From assembly GCA_965371785.1 (NCBI GenBank), contig CBDUZS010000002.1, positions 9,829 through 73,828 on the forward strand: a stretch of DNA of 64,000 nt, given 5' to 3'. The stretch comes from CBDUZS01 sp965371785. GTDB taxonomy: Bacteria > Fermentibacterota > Fermentibacteria > Fermentibacterales > JCC-6. The position numbers and the translations under genes are program-made. Shown here piece after piece: positions 8,574-16,807 of this stretch. The notes under the pieces are model-generated. The model was given only the letters and a program-made list of their open reading frames with translations. It did no database searches and was not told the DNA's origin. The first letter of the stretch is position 1. Each line of letters begins with the position of its first letter.

Positions 8574-9332
8574 ATGTTCATCAACGTTATCGACCCCACT
8601 TCAGAGGGCATAAGCCTGTTCCTTCCCGCGTACAACGAGGAGGAAAACGTCCAGTGGATGGTTGAGAGGGCAAGGGATGCTCTCTCGGGTATAACCGACC
8701 GCTGGGAGATTATCGTTGTGGATGACGGCTCAACGGATGGGACCGCATCGATAACGAACGCTCTCGCGAACTCGGACAAGCGCATCAGGCTGGTTTCTCA
8801 CGAAACGAACAGAGGGTTTGGACAGGCTCTGATAACCGGAATCGCTTCCTCCGTGTACGAGTGGATATTCTACACCGATTGTGACGGGCAGTTCGATCTC
8901 GACGAACTGCAGCTGGTCTGGAACGAGCGGAAAGAGGCTGATATCGTCTCCGCATTCAGGCGAAGAAGACAGGATCCGGGGATGAGGCTGTTCTATTCAC
9001 TTGCCTACACCACTCTCACACTGATCATGTTCGGTAAGGGCTTCAAGGATTGCGATTCTTCCTTCAAACTCTACAGAAAGGCGATCTTCAGCCGTGTCAA
9101 ACCCCGCTCGACCTGCGGAGTCGCCGATTTCGAGATTCTCACACTGGCCAGAGGGCTCGGCTACCGGGTCCGTCAGATTCCCGTTTCCCACTTTCCCCGA
9201 AGAGCTGGATCGGTATCCTTCGAATCGGTAAGGAAAGGTTTCCTCGTCTGGGTGCGCATGTCCGCTCTGCTCGAGATGTTCGTACAGCTCCTGGCCTTCA
9301 GGATCAGGGTATTTCGCGGAAAGGTGAGATGA
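8574..9332 (+). CDS. GT2 family glycosyltransferase, dolichyl-phosphate-mannose-synthase-like
   Basis: A 252-residue GT-A enzyme. The fold opens with ISLFLPAYNEEENVQWMV, then IIVVDDGSTDGT, the NRGFGQA loop and the metal-binding FYTDCDGQFD (DxD). The sequence FGKGFKDCDSSFKLYRK and a C-terminal hydrophobic stretch resemble polyprenyl-phosphate glycosyltransferases of the DPM1 type. These load a sugar onto a lipid carrier at the inner face of the membrane. ATG 8574 is the first methionine of the conserved domain, but GGGAGG lies almost directly against it, an unusually short spacing; the frame is open for another 70 codons upstream (see the preceding gene). The lipid-linked sugar would fit the GT-C membrane enzymes encoded downstream. 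The sugar is unknown. Confidence 0.85.
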   Translation: MFINVIDPTSEGISLFLPAYNEEENVQWMVERARDALSGITDRWEIIVVDDGSTDGTASITNALANSDKRIRLVSHETNRGFGQALITGIASSVYEWIFYTDCDGQFDLDELQLVWNERKEADIVSAFRRRRQDPGMRLFYSLAYTTLTLIMFGKGFKDCDSSFKLYRKAIFSRVKPRSTCGVADFEILTLARGLGYRVRQIPVSHFPRRAGSVSFESVRKGFLVWVRMSALLEMFVQLLAFRIRVFRGKVR

Positions 9333-10765
9333 GAAGACCGAGAGCCCTTCTCACAACTCCTCTGCCACCGCTTGAAACAGGTCTGGCGACCTATGCGATC
9401 AGGGTACTCGACGGCACGAGTGATCTGATCGACTGGACGGTTGCTTACACTCCGGGTTCCGACCCGGGGAGCCTGCCCGCGGAAATGACATCCATCCCCG
9501 TTGCAGAACTCCATGAACCTGCCCGAATCAGAATTTTCCAGCTCGGTAATTCACCCCACTGTTTCGACGTGCTTTCTGCCCTCTACAGGTTCGGTGGAAC
9601 AGGCCTGTTCCACGAGGTCCATCTCCATCACATGATCAGGCATTGCTGCCTTGAGAGAGGTCTTCTGCCGGACTACTCCAGAGAACTGCGGTTCGAATAC
9701 GGTCCCTCAGCCGAAGCCGTGGAGAAACTCCTTTCCATACGACCATCCGACGAGGCCGAATACGATGCAAGGCTCAAGCGTTATCCCCTTATTGCAAGGG
9801 CGGTTCATGCGTGCGGCAGCCTCGTGTGTCTCAACGGCTACGCAGCCTCCATACTTCGCGGCAGAGGCAAGATGGTTACAACGATTCGTCACCCGCTGAG
9901 CAGGCTTCCCGATCGCCTCGAATCGATGGAGAAACCCGGAGATCCCGTCATCGGGATGGCCGGAGGGTTCCACTACGGCCGAAATCTCGAATCGGTGATC
10001 AAGGCGGTGAGCATCCTGAGGAGATCGTGTCCCGATGCGGTTCTGCTCCTCGCGGGAGGGGGTTACCCGGAGGGGCTTCCCGACTGGGTCGTCAGGGCGT
10101 CTGGCAGGCTGCCTGAAAGGGAATACCAGCAGTGGATAAGGGTAATGGACGTTGCCGTTGACATACGCCACCCACCACTTGGTGAAACATCCGGGAGTCT
10201 GCTCGAGGTGATGAGGGCAGGGGTGCCCGCGGTTGTTTCCGCATCGGGAGCCTTCAATACACTGCCATCGGATTCGGTGACAAGAGTTCCGGTTGACAAC
10301 CTGGTGCACGGCACCGCTGCTTCGCTCGAACTTCTTCTTGCAAGGGATGATCTAAGGCATTCCATGTCGGAAGCATCAAAGGCATGGGCTTCGGAGCAGG
10401 GCTCGCTTGAAGCACTCCGCAAGGACTGGATTTCCCTGATCGAAGAACAGGCTTTGCAGATTGATTCCACAGCAAGGGATAGAACACTCAACAGAAGGTC
10501 TCTCTCGCCCGCATGGCACGATGCGCCCCCTGGTTTCGAGCTGGACACATCGGGTAAAGCAGTTGCCTGGCGATTCGAAGGCACTGCGACGATCGAGGGT
10601 CCGTCCGGAGCAAGGGGAGCATGGGTCACGGCAAGAGGGCGCGGTGAAATTTCGGGCAGGACACTGTCGGAAACCGCCGCAGTGTACACAACGGCAGGCT
10701 CCTCGATCACGTTCAGCGGCAGGGGAGAGGTTACGAACATCCACTGGTTGTCGGGAGAGATGTAA
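9329..10765 (+). CDS. GT4-like (GT-B fold) glycosyltransferase with C-terminal extension
   Basis: A 478-residue protein starting at ATG 9329 (ATGA overlap). The N-terminus ALLTTPLPPLETGLATYAI matches the GT-B acceptor domain opening (PP-x-x-x-GxA). Residues about 200-380 form the nucleotide-sugar domain: IGMAGGFHYGRNLESVIKA, AVLLLAGGGYP, then HPPLGETSGSLLEVMRAG followed by VPAVVSASGAF. The usual second Glu of the EX7E motif is present in the LGETSGSLLE region. The last ~85 residues are a beta-rich tail (GTATIEGPSGARGAWVTARG) outside the catalytic fold, perhaps a carbohydrate or partner-binding module. Part of the 8.2-19.7 kb polysaccharide operon. Substrates are unknown. Confidence 0.75.
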   Translation: MRRPRALLTTPLPPLETGLATYAIRVLDGTSDLIDWTVAYTPGSDPGSLPAEMTSIPVAELHEPARIRIFQLGNSPHCFDVLSALYRFGGTGLFHEVHLHHMIRHCCLERGLLPDYSRELRFEYGPSAEAVEKLLSIRPSDEAEYDARLKRYPLIARAVHACGSLVCLNGYAASILRGRGKMVTTIRHPLSRLPDRLESMEKPGDPVIGMAGGFHYGRNLESVIKAVSILRRSCPDAVLLLAGGGYPEGLPDWVVRASGRLPEREYQQWIRVMDVAVDIRHPPLGETSGSLLEVMRAGVPAVVSASGAFNTLPSDSVTRVPVDNLVHGTAASLELLLARDDLRHSMSEASKAWASEQGSLEALRKDWISLIEEQALQIDSTARDRTLNRRSLSPAWHDAPPGFELDTSGKAVAWRFEGTATIEGPSGARGAWVTARGRGEISGRTLSETAAVYTTAGSSITFSGRGEVTNIHWLSGEM

Positions 10766-12381
10766 TGAAACCGGCAGGACGACGGCTCCTGGCTGCTGCC
10801 GCCATTCTACTGCTGCTCATTCCTTTCCTGATCCATTTCATATTCAATGGTGAGGATATCGCAGGAGAACTTGCGGACGAAGCGATTATCTCCGGTGATT
10901 CGGATGTGTACGATTGTGTCTGGCATTTCTGGTGGGTAGGAAAAGCGCTTCGGATGGGAGCAGACCCTCGATTCTGCCCTTTGACTTTCTATCCCGAAGG
11001 CGCAACGGTTGCGTTTCAGAATATCGGATGGCCCGATACCTGGCTCATGGCTCTGACGGGTTTATCCGAAAAGAGTCCCGTGACGGCATACAACCTGTCC
11101 ATTCTGTTCGGCACGATTCTGGCAGCCTGTGGAGCCTTCTGGGCCGCAAGACAGTGGGGATTGGATACCGTCGGCTGTTTCTTTGCAGCACTTGCCCTTG
11201 CATGGCTTCCATCAAGAATAGCCCACATGGGGCAACACTATCAGATCGCTTCGCTCGGGTATCTTGCCTTCAGCCTTGGTTCGATCAGAGCCTGGTTGAC
11301 GGAGGGAAAAGCCTGGCAGCTCATCCTGGTCGTGCTCTTCTCGCTGCTTGCATGCCTCGAGAGCGCATACTTTGCCATGCTGGGAGGATTCGGCCTCCTG
11401 GCAACCATACTCCTCAGCTTGAATGAGATGGATCACAAGGCGTACAGGATATGCATGCTGGTGCCTGCTTTCCTCGCGTCAGTAATAGCTGCCGGAGCGT
11501 TCTTCATGACTTCACCAGGGCTCGGAAGTGATACCCCGGCTCTTTCCTGGCGGGAAGCGGTGTACTGGGCTGCCGACCCTCAGGCATGGCTCCTTCCGTC
11601 TCCCTACGGCATATTCGGCAGGCTTTTGTCAATTCCGGCCAGGTTCTCATGGATGTCGAATTCCTTTGAGGGTGTGGTTACACCCGGTCTTACACTCATG
11701 GGTATCTTCATTCTGTCGGTGGTAAAGCGTAGAAAATGGTTACTTGCGGGGCTGATCTTGATTCTGGCGCTTCTCACCCTTGGACCCGAGCTGCGTATCT
11801 TCGGCCGGCCCCGGGGGATACCTCTTCCTTACAGGCTGATCCTGCTGGCTCCTCTTCTCGAAGGAGCAAGATCTCCATCGAGGTTTGCCCTGCTTGCGGG
11901 ATTCTTCATCGCACTGGAGGCCGGACGGTATTTTTCGGCGGTTCGACTGAAATGGAAGCTCGTGCTCGGCAGCTGTCTTGTTCTTGAACTGATGCTCCCT
12001 TCTCTTGCGGTTATTTCGGGTTTCATTCCGGAGGAGTACGAACGGATGGGGGAATCTGAAGGTCCCTTGCTGGAGGTTCCGTCCTCCCCGCACGTGAGAA
12101 GGTACAGTTTCTTCCAGGTATCCGACGGTCTGCCCAGATTACTGAGCTTCATGGTAAGACCCGGGAGCAGCATAATACCGGAGAATCTCACGCCGTTCCG
12201 GCTCGAGACTTCGGAAATCCCGGACCGGCAGGATGCGCTTGCCACGGGTGCAAAGCTGATCGTCTACAACAGGTGGATGTTCTCCGATCGGGAAAGGGAG
12301 ATCTTTGACTCCAGGTTTTCCCCCCTTTTCGAGGGATTCGATACCGATGACTCGCTCTGGATCTGGAGGAGCGAAGAGTGA
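10765..12381 (+). CDS. Polytopic membrane protein, probable GT-C type glycosyltransferase
   Basis: A 538-residue protein with an N-terminal transmembrane helix and about ten further hydrophobic helices. The first extracytoplasmic loop carries acidic residues (GDSDVYDCVWHFWWVGKA), the position where GT-C enzymes place their catalytic Asp. The C-terminal ~110 residues are soluble and contain LEVPSSPHVRRYSFFQVSDG. It starts at ATG 10765, overlapping the previous stop by one base (TAATG). GT-C enzymes use lipid-linked sugars on the outer face of the inner membrane. That fits the DPM1-like enzyme upstream. I cannot name a defined family with confidence; a YfhO-like protein is the nearest resemblance. 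Confidence 0.7.
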   Translation: MKPAGRRLLAAAAILLLLIPFLIHFIFNGEDIAGELADEAIISGDSDVYDCVWHFWWVGKALRMGADPRFCPLTFYPEGATVAFQNIGWPDTWLMALTGLSEKSPVTAYNLSILFGTILAACGAFWAARQWGLDTVGCFFAALALAWLPSRIAHMGQHYQIASLGYLAFSLGSIRAWLTEGKAWQLILVVLFSLLACLESAYFAMLGGFGLLATILLSLNEMDHKAYRICMLVPAFLASVIAAGAFFMTSPGLGSDTPALSWREAVYWAADPQAWLLPSPYGIFGRLLSIPARFSWMSNSFEGVVTPGLTLMGIFILSVVKRRKWLLAGLILILALLTLGPELRIFGRPRGIPLPYRLILLAPLLEGARSPSRFALLAGFFIALEAGRYFSAVRLKWKLVLGSCLVLELMLPSLAVISGFIPEEYERMGESEGPLLEVPSSPHVRRYSFFQVSDGLPRLLSFMVRPGSSIIPENLTPFRLETSEIPDRQDALATGAKLIVYNRWMFSDREREIFDSRFSPLFEGFDTDDSLWIWRSEE

Positions 12382-13511
12382 GTGAAATGCTCGATGTCGT
12401 ACTGGACATGACTCCTGCCGCTCACAGCAGGGGAGGTGTGGGCAAATACCTGACACTGCTTGCGTCCAGCCTTCACGCCCACTCGCGGGAGGAAGGGCTG
12501 AGATTTCGCACCCTCGATATTCCCGCTGCCAGACCGGGGACGCCTCCGCTGCCTGCCGAGCCGGATCTGACCCTCGGTAATCCGCTCTACCTCGGGATTC
12601 CCCTTCTGAGGCGGCTGCCGATAAGATATTCGCGGGAATTGCGTTCGAGAGGCAGGAGGCTGAGTACTCTTCTGGGGAAGAAGGGAATTTTCCACCACAG
12701 CGGGGTCCAGCCAGTCTGTCCCCGGGGATGGACATCCGTGCTGACAACGTTCGATCTCTCCGCAATTCAACATGAGAAATGGCATACGCTGGAGACCGTC
12801 TCGTACGGAGCCAGGGAGAAGCAGCTGACGGAGGAAGGCTCCAGGCTGATTGCCATCTCCCGATGGGCAGCCGGCGAGGCGGAATCATACTTTTCCCTTG
12901 AAAGCGGGACGGTAGGCATCGCCGGCGGCGCTGCGGGACCAATCTTCGTGCCGGGTGAACCAGACCCGGAATTCCTTGCGGAAAACGGTCTCGAAAGGGA
13001 ACGATTCGTTCTGCACGTGGGCAGCTTCGTTCCGAGAAAGAACATTCCCTTCCTTCTTGAGGTTTATTCAGCCTGCGTCGATGACGGTTTCGACTATCCC
13101 CTCGTAATGGTGGGAGCAGAGGAGTGGGGAGAACTGGATATCGATACAGGTCTTCCGTGGCTGCGAATCTTTTCGGGGATATCTGACGAAGACCTCCTGA
13201 GCCTTTACAGGGGAGCCAGAGCCGTTCTGCTCCCCAGCAGGTATGAGGGCCTCGGTTTCCCGGCACTCGAAGCCATGGCCTGCGGCAGACCTCTTCTCTG
13301 CAGCAATGCTGCAGCGCTTCCCGAAACCGTGGGAGACGGTGGGCTGCTGCTCGATCCGGATGACGCTCACGCCTGGCGCAGAGCCATATCGCACCTCGAG
13401 GACGATGAGCACCTGTCGATGCTCAGGAAAATGTCTGAAAGCGTTCACCGACGAACCTGGGAAGAGGTCGCATCGAATGCCGCGGCGTTCTACAGGAGCA
13501 TATCCGAATGA
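12378..13511 (+). CDS. GT4 family glycosyltransferase
   Basis: A 377-residue GT-B enzyme starting at GTG 12378 (GTGA overlap). The N-terminus DMTPAAHSRGGVGKYLTLL has the family's Gly-rich GGVG turn. The C-terminal domain carries VLHVGSFVPRKNIPFLLEVY and the sugar-nucleotide motif PSRYEGLGFPALEAMACGRP with both glutamates of EX7E, then SNAAALPETVGDGGLLLDPD. It resembles mannosyl- or rhamnosyltransferases of the WbaZ/MtfB kind. It is cytoplasmic and sits in the middle of the polysaccharide operon. Donor sugar and acceptor cannot be deduced. Confidence 0.88.
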   Translation: MSEMLDVVLDMTPAAHSRGGVGKYLTLLASSLHAHSREEGLRFRTLDIPAARPGTPPLPAEPDLTLGNPLYLGIPLLRRLPIRYSRELRSRGRRLSTLLGKKGIFHHSGVQPVCPRGWTSVLTTFDLSAIQHEKWHTLETVSYGAREKQLTEEGSRLIAISRWAAGEAESYFSLESGTVGIAGGAAGPIFVPGEPDPEFLAENGLERERFVLHVGSFVPRKNIPFLLEVYSACVDDGFDYPLVMVGAEEWGELDIDTGLPWLRIFSGISDEDLLSLYRGARAVLLPSRYEGLGFPALEAMACGRPLLCSNAAALPETVGDGGLLLDPDDAHAWRRAISHLEDDEHLSMLRKMSESVHRRTWEEVASNAAAFYRSISE

Positions 13512-14752
13512 AAATACTCCATCTCGTCCACAGGACCTGGCCGTATCACGGCGGCGCGGAGCGTTACGTCTGGGAGCATGCCGTTGCTGCTCAGCGATGG
13601 GGGCACGAGAGCACGGTGTACTCGACGGATGCATGGGATATGTCCTGGCTTGTCTCGAACCGGGGCAAATCAGTCGATTCACCCGAGTCGTACAGAGACG
13701 GAGTCCGAATCGTGCGATTCAGAGTCCTTCATCCTCCTCTCCAGAACCTTCTGCGGGGAACGCTGCGGAGGCTGATGCCCTGTGGAGAGGACAGGTTCTT
13801 CTACCCTAACCCTTTCCTGCCCGGACTCCACTCGCGGCTGGGGAGAGACAGGGAGTTCGATTTCGTCCACGCGAACGCGATGCCTTTCCTTCTGTGGGAA
13901 GGGTTCGGATACGCTTCGAAAAGGGGAGCAGGTCTCGCGGCGGTTCCCCACGGGAATCTCGGTGAACGCTTCAGAAGAACGGCGGAGATTCGCTACCTTG
14001 CGGGATGTCAACCGGAAATCCTTCGGAAGAGCAGTGTAGTCGTAGCTCAGAATCGTTTCGAGAGAGATGTCTACGTCGACCTCGGTGTGGACCCGGAGAG
14101 GGTTCTCGTTCTGGGCAGCGGAGTGGATCCCCGGGAATTCGAGGGGGCTTCGAGGATTGCCGGAAGGAGAAGGCTGGGTATCGCGGAGGATGCGAGAGTA
14201 ATCCTCACACTGACTGCGCTCTCGCGAGAGAAGGGAACGATTGCCCTCCTGAAATCCAGCCTGGATCTCTGGAGGAACGGAATGGACTTCACACTCGTTC
14301 TTGCCGGACCGAGAATGCCGGATTTCGATGTTTTTCTGCGAAGCATCGCAGAGCAGATCCCGCCGGGCAGGCTGATTCTTACGGGAATGGTGAAACGTGA
14401 GACAAGGGCTGATCTCATAGCGGCAGCAGACGTCTTTGCCCTGCTGTCGCGGCTTGATTGCTTCGGCATAGTTCTACTCGAAGCCTGGGTTTGCGGGTTA
14501 CCCGTAGTGGGATGCTGGGCCGGCGCCATGCCGGATCTGATCGCAGACGGGGAGACAGGATTTCTCGTCGGTTTCGATGATACTGAGACGCTCGCATCCA
14601 GGCTGGGTGTCCTCATCGACTCGGAAGGTCTCAGAAGGGAGATGGGGAAAAAGGGGAAACGTCTCGTCGAAGGCAGATACACCTGGGACAGGGTTACCGA
14701 CAGGTTCTACAGTCGAATCGCAGGATGCCTGACGAAAGAGGGGATACGGTGA
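13508..14752 (+). CDS. GT4 family glycosyltransferase
   Basis: A 414-residue GT-B enzyme starting at ATG 13508 (ATGA overlap). It opens with KILHLVHRTWPYHGGAERYV, the classical GT4 N-terminus with a Gly-Gly-x-Glu loop. The nucleotide-binding half contains ILTLTALSREKGTIALLKS, TLVLAGPRMPDFD and then SRLDCFGIVLLEAWVCGLPV with the EX7E-type Glu. CWAGAMPDLIADGETGFLV follows. Like its neighbours it should act in the cytoplasm on a lipid-linked glycan. It is distinct from the preceding GT4, so the two probably add different sugars. Confidence 0.88.
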   Translation: MKILHLVHRTWPYHGGAERYVWEHAVAAQRWGHESTVYSTDAWDMSWLVSNRGKSVDSPESYRDGVRIVRFRVLHPPLQNLLRGTLRRLMPCGEDRFFYPNPFLPGLHSRLGRDREFDFVHANAMPFLLWEGFGYASKRGAGLAAVPHGNLGERFRRTAEIRYLAGCQPEILRKSSVVVAQNRFERDVYVDLGVDPERVLVLGSGVDPREFEGASRIAGRRRLGIAEDARVILTLTALSREKGTIALLKSSLDLWRNGMDFTLVLAGPRMPDFDVFLRSIAEQIPPGRLILTGMVKRETRADLIAAADVFALLSRLDCFGIVLLEAWVCGLPVVGCWAGAMPDLIADGETGFLVGFDDTETLASRLGVLIDSEGLRREMGKKGKRLVEGRYTWDRVTDRFYSRIAGCLTKEGIR

Positions 14753-16005
14753 GCAGGAGTGTAACGGTTGTCTCGGTTCTCTGGAATTCAGCCGGTCTGA
14801 TTCCCGATCTTGCAGACACCCTTCGCGGCCTATCCGATGAGTGCGATATCATCCTGGTAGACAACAATTCAACCGATGACACCGCAGATCTGGCAGCCAG
14901 TCTCATCCCGGATGCCAGAATCAAAAGAATGTCTCAAAACGGAGGTTTCGGCTGGGGCAACAACAGAGCGCTCGAAGAGGTTACCACACCCTTCATCCTC
15001 TTGTTGAACAGCGATGCAAGGATGGAACCCGAATCACTGAAGAGCCTGCTGTCGGTAATGGACCGATACGAGAAAACAGCAGCCGTACAGCCAACTCTGA
15101 AGATATGGGACTGGCCGCTGCTCTCTGCGGGCAAGGGTGTATCCATGACCCGTTACGGAGAAGGTTATGACATTAATTTCCTTCACTTCTCTTCCGGCGC
15201 CGCGAAGGGAGATCCGGTACGCGTTCCGGGGGTAACCGCAGCGGTCTCACTGTGGAGAACGGCTGCACTCCAGGAGGTTTCCGGTTTTGACGAGGAAATA
15301 TTCATGTACTTCGAGGACGTCGATCTGTCCATGAGACTGGCATCTGCTGGCTGGCGGTTCAGCCTTGCGACGGCAGCGACCGCGCTTCACAGAGCGGGAG
15401 CATCCAGTTCGAGGGAGAGGGCAGCGAAATGGGAACTGGAGTCATCCGTCTACCTGACGCGAAGGTACTTCGGATCCCGCTCATGTACCCTTCCTCCGTA
15501 CTGGTGGAAGCGGGAATTGAGGATTCGGGCCCACGGAATTATCAGACGCATTCCCTGGAAATGGAGAATTGGAGCCGTTAGAAGAGCATGCTCCATTCCG
15601 TGCACACCTGTCCGGCTGTCAGGTGAAGTGCTTTCCATGCTGCAGTCCAGACCGATGGAGCTTCCTCTGACCCGCAGTGCGCTTCGAGATAATCTGGATC
15701 CGGACGGCGTTCTGGAGGCCGGTCCAGGTTTCTCGAAGAGGGATGGACGGCTCTTCATTACACAGTATGGCTGTATACTCTCGAAGGCCAGGGGAGTGAT
15801 ATCGCTGGAACTGGTCACGCCTGACCGCTGCAGGAGCGGCTCCATCAGGAACGAGAGGGGAGATGTCCTCACACGATGGAACAGCATGCCCGGGGAAGTG
15901 GTTCATCTGAAAACAGGAGTTGCCCCTGCCGGTTCAAAGTTCTATCTCTCAATGGATGAGTACGATGCCACTGCGGAGGTAAAAAAGATTGTTCACCGTC
16001 GCTGA
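14749..16005 (+). CDS. GT2 family glycosyltransferase (rhamnosyltransferase-like)
   Basis: A 418-residue GT-A enzyme. I chose GTG 14749, which overlaps the previous stop (GTGA) and has AGAGGGG 5 bases upstream; an ATG eight codons earlier is possible. Motifs are VVSVLWNSAGLIPDL, IILVDNNSTDDT, NGGFGWGNNRAL, LLLNSDARM (the DxD position) and FDEEIFMYFEDVDLSMRL, the ED motif typical of WbbL-like rhamnosyltransferases. GAGWRFS-type residues and a conserved His (TALHRAGASS) follow. The last ~120 residues are an extra beta-rich domain of unknown role. It belongs to the polysaccharide operon. Confidence 0.85.
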   Translation: MSRSVTVVSVLWNSAGLIPDLADTLRGLSDECDIILVDNNSTDDTADLAASLIPDARIKRMSQNGGFGWGNNRALEEVTTPFILLLNSDARMEPESLKSLLSVMDRYEKTAAVQPTLKIWDWPLLSAGKGVSMTRYGEGYDINFLHFSSGAAKGDPVRVPGVTAAVSLWRTAALQEVSGFDEEIFMYFEDVDLSMRLASAGWRFSLATAATALHRAGASSSRERAAKWELESSVYLTRRYFGSRSCTLPPYWWKRELRIRAHGIIRRIPWKWRIGAVRRACSIPCTPVRLSGEVLSMLQSRPMELPLTRSALRDNLDPDGVLEAGPGFSKRDGRLFITQYGCILSKARGVISLELVTPDRCRSGSIRNERGDVLTRWNSMPGEVVHLKTGVAPAGSKFYLSMDEYDATAEVKKIVHRR

Positions 16006-16807
16006 CATGAGGAAAAGCTCAAAGCTGCATGTCAGGCTGGGAGCCTGGCTCATCCTGTCGATACTCCTTCTGCTCACCAGGAGCTTTTCATGGCTTTCCG
16101 CCGGACTGATCGCCGGTGCCCTTCCGCCTGCTCTCCAGCTCCGGGAGAATCTATTCATGAGGGTATGTCTGCTCCTTCTGGCGATCGCTGCCGTTCTGCC
16201 CCTCGATTCACAGTCATCAGCGCTTGTGATGGCGTCAGGAATGTTGCTCGTATTGAACGGTAAATCTCTGCTCATCAGAGTAACGGGACTATGTTCGATC
16301 CTGCTCGCGGCGCTGCAGGGTTCGGTTAGCGGTCTGATGTTCATCCTGATCCTTTCTGCGATTTCAGTGTTTCCCCCGAGCAGGAAGTGGAGACTCGCCA
16401 CGATGGCGCCTGGGCTGATCCTGTGCCTCGTAATAGCCGGTCTGCCCGATGCGCGCCTTCATCCGGAACGGGTAGCACAGGAACGGCATATCGAGGATCG
16501 TCTTGCATGGACTTACGTTCCGGCCCTGACTGCGGGATCACCGGCAGTCCTCTTCAGAACTTCGTCCACGGACGGGGGAGTCCTGCACGTACCGGTGGAT
16601 GCGGGAGGTGTCAGGGATGATCTGCCCGTCGGCACAATCCTGACGGGGGAGCAGAGCATCACATTCGGAGCAGGGAGGGACACTCTGAACGTTCCTTTCA
16701 ACGCCGGCGATACCGTTCGTGTGTGGATATCCAGGCCATGGGCTGCGTTCGAGCATACGATTATCCACTTCGGGCATTGCTGGACATCACCGAAGGAAGG
16801 ATCATGA
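15989..16807 (+). CDS. Membrane protein of unknown function
   Basis: A 272-residue protein with about five hydrophobic helices in the first 150 residues and a soluble beta-rich C-terminal third (LAWTYVPALTAGSPAVLF, VLHVPVDAGGVRDDL). The start is probably TTG 15989, since a strong GGAGGT lies 8 bases upstream; this makes it overlap the previous gene by 17 bases. An ATG at 16007 has no ribosome-binding site. No enzyme motif is evident. The soluble tail resembles, in size and place, the C-terminal domain of the GT-C-like protein encoded next. I infer a partner in polysaccharide assembly from context only. Confidence 0.65.
   Translation: MFTVADMRKSSKLHVRLGAWLILSILLLLTRSFSWLSAGLIAGALPPALQLRENLFMRVCLLLLAIAAVLPLDSQSSALVMASGMLLVLNGKSLLIRVTGLCSILLAALQGSVSGLMFILILSAISVFPPSRKWRLATMAPGLILCLVIAGLPDARLHPERVAQERHIEDRLAWTYVPALTAGSPAVLFRTSSTDGGVLHVPVDAGGVRDDLPVGTILTGEQSITFGAGRDTLNVPFNAGDTVRVWISRPWAAFEHTIIHFGHCWTSPKEGS

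Noticed and set aside
12139..13266. Long minus-strand open frame of 375 codons
   Set aside because: It lies antisense to two well-supported glycosyltransferase genes. Its translation is Arg/Pro/Ser-rich without a recognisable fold, as expected for a frame opposite a GC-rich gene.
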